This document shows, piece after piece, positions 5,907-6,570 of a stretch of DNA of 6,570 nt. The position numbers and the translations under genes are program-made. Each line of letters opens with the position of its first letter. Within the stretch, counting starts at the first letter, position 1. Below the pieces are notes generated by a model that was not told the origin of the DNA, made no database searches, and saw only the letters and a list, made by a program, of their open reading frames with translations. The stretch covers positions 1-6,570 of the forward strand of contig JAJXSQ010000129.1 of assembly GCA_021784495.1 (NCBI GenBank), given 5' to 3'. Source of the stretch: Myxococcales bacterium (lineage in GTDB: Bacteria; Myxococcota; Myxococcia; Myxococcales; Anaeromyxobacteraceae).

Positions 5907-6570
5907 CTAGCTGATGAGGAAGTTGACCAGGACCACCACCAGCGCCCCGCCGAGGGCGCCGTAGAGGTAGGTCTGGATGCGGCCGGTCTGGACGAGGCGG
6001 AGCGAGCGCCCGAGCCCCATGGTCGCGGCCCCGACGGCGTTCACGGCGCCGTCGACGAGGTAGCGGTCGATGGCGCCGTCGATCCCGGCGAAGCCGCGGG
6101 TGACGGTCCCGGCCAGGTTCACCGCCCGATCGATCACCTCGCCGTCGAACCAGGACATGGCGCGGGCGAAGCGGGCGGCGGGCCGGAGGACGAGCCACTC
6201 GTAGAACTCGTCGACGTAGTACTTGTTGTAGACCGTCGTCCAGAGCCCCTTCCAGCGCTCGATCCGGGCGGCGAGGAGGGCCGAGTTCCGGTCGTCCTTG
6301 TAGAGGGCGCGGGCGGCGAGGAAGCCGATCGAGGCGGCGAGGACCCCGAGCCCCTGGAAGACGAACTCCAGCGCGCGCGGCTCCTCGGCGAAGCGGACCT
6401 GGGCGACGAGCACCGGCTCGAGCCAGCGCTCGAGCGCCGGGGCGACGTGGGTCCAGGCGGCCGGCAGCCCGAGGAAGAGGGTCAGGACCGAGCCGGTGGC
6501 CAGGGTGGCGAGGACCAGGGTGATCTGCCAGGGGGACTCGTGCGGGGTCCCGCCGTGGTGGCCGTGGCCG
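5907..6570 (-). CDS. nuoL: NADH-quinone oxidoreductase subunit L, C-terminal part (complex I)
   Basis: The frame is open from the right edge of the window to a TAG at 5907-5909, giving the last 220 residues of a protein normally over 600 long. It opens in a His/Gly-rich loop followed by PHESPWQITLVL, the usual NuoL junction before a late helix. A second hydrophobic segment (VFQGLGVLAASIGFLAARALY), then NKYYVDEFYEWLVLRP, which begins the long amphipathic lateral helix lying along the membrane arm, come next. The end is QTGRIQTYLYG plus a final membrane anchor, typical of NuoL. NuoL is the distal antiporter-like pump; its catalytic charged residues are upstream of the window. The lateral-helix region contains two related units (6152-6084 and 6074-6006) where E. 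coli-type NuoL has one. A GTG at 6411-6413 is internal, not the start, because clear NuoL sequence continues upstream of it. The first gene of the visible operon; its promoter is outside the window. Confidence 0.95.
   Translation of the reverse strand, partial: GHGHHGGTPHESPWQITLVLATLATGSVLTLFLGLPAAWTHVAPALERWLEPVLVAQVRFAEEPRALEFVFQGLGVLAASIGFLAARALYKDDRNSALLAARIERWKGLWTTVYNKYYVDEFYEWLVLRPAARFARAMSWFDGEVIDRAVNLAGTVTRGFAGIDGAIDRYLVDGAVNAVGAATMGLGRSLRLVQTGRIQTYLYGALGGALVVVLVNFLIS

Noticed and set aside
3031..5910. A 959-codon plus-strand open frame antisense to nuoM and nuoN
   Set aside because: The product is an improbable Glu/Gly/Asp/Arg/His mixture that follows from GC-biased codons of the two nuo genes on the other strand. 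No start signal or family resemblance is seen.
5887..6198. An upstream extension of NuoM into nuoL
   Set aside because: The sequence is a frame-shifted reading of nuoL. The AAGGAG-preceded ATG at 5886 gives the normal NuoM N-terminus.
6528..6570. His-rich stretch at the right edge as a possible metal-binding novelty
   Set aside because: A His/Gly-rich loop just before PHESPW is common in NuoL proteins from many bacteria.
1..6570. tRNA or rRNA genes, CRISPR repeats, insertion sequences, attachment sites, toxin-antitoxin or defence modules
   Set aside because: I looked for these and saw none. Gene content and composition are uniform, with no sign of an island or recent insertion.

Overview
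This is an ordinary-looking chromosomal stretch from a very GC-rich bacterium (roughly 70% GC by eye, with G or C at most third codon positions). Complex I genes in the order nuoL-nuoM-nuoN, a bacterial deoxyhypusine-synthase-like protein and a PHP phosphoesterase would fit a myxobacterial or other 'deltaproteobacterial'-type genome, but also other GC-rich phyla. I cannot fix the phylum from the sequence alone.

Layout, left to right. Positions 1-156 hold the C-terminal end of an unrecognised plus-strand gene. After a 45-nt gap comes a complete plus-strand gene for a deoxyhypusine-synthase-family enzyme (202-1236). It converges on a minus-strand Rrf2-type regulator with a three-cysteine cluster (1249-1725). 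The regulator is divergent, across a 75-nt intergenic region, from a plus-strand PHP-domain phosphoesterase (1801-2631). That gene converges, over 27 nt containing a GC-rich hairpin, on the distal end of a minus-strand nuo operon. In transcription order the operon reads nuoL (partial, 6570-5907), nuoM (5886-4231), nuoN (4212-2659). No stretch over 300 bases lacks a gene.

NuoL, NuoM and NuoN are the three antiporter-like, proton-pumping membrane subunits of NADH:quinone oxidoreductase. They are tightly spaced (20 and 18 nt gaps), each of nuoM and nuoN has its own ribosome-binding site, and the nuo cluster appears to end with nuoN. The other three complete genes are separate transcription units by orientation and show no clear functional link to complex I. 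Fe-S sensing by the Rrf2 protein is possible, but its targets are not visible here.

I found no mobile element, CRISPR array, tRNA, rRNA or clearly novel multi-gene system. The points most worth a second look are the deoxyhypusine-synthase-like enzyme, which keeps the catalytic lysine but has lost several substrate-contacting residues of the eukaryotic enzyme; a His/Asp-rich insertion in NuoM; a duplicated segment in the lateral helix of NuoL; and a dyad in the divergent promoter region of the Rrf2 gene.
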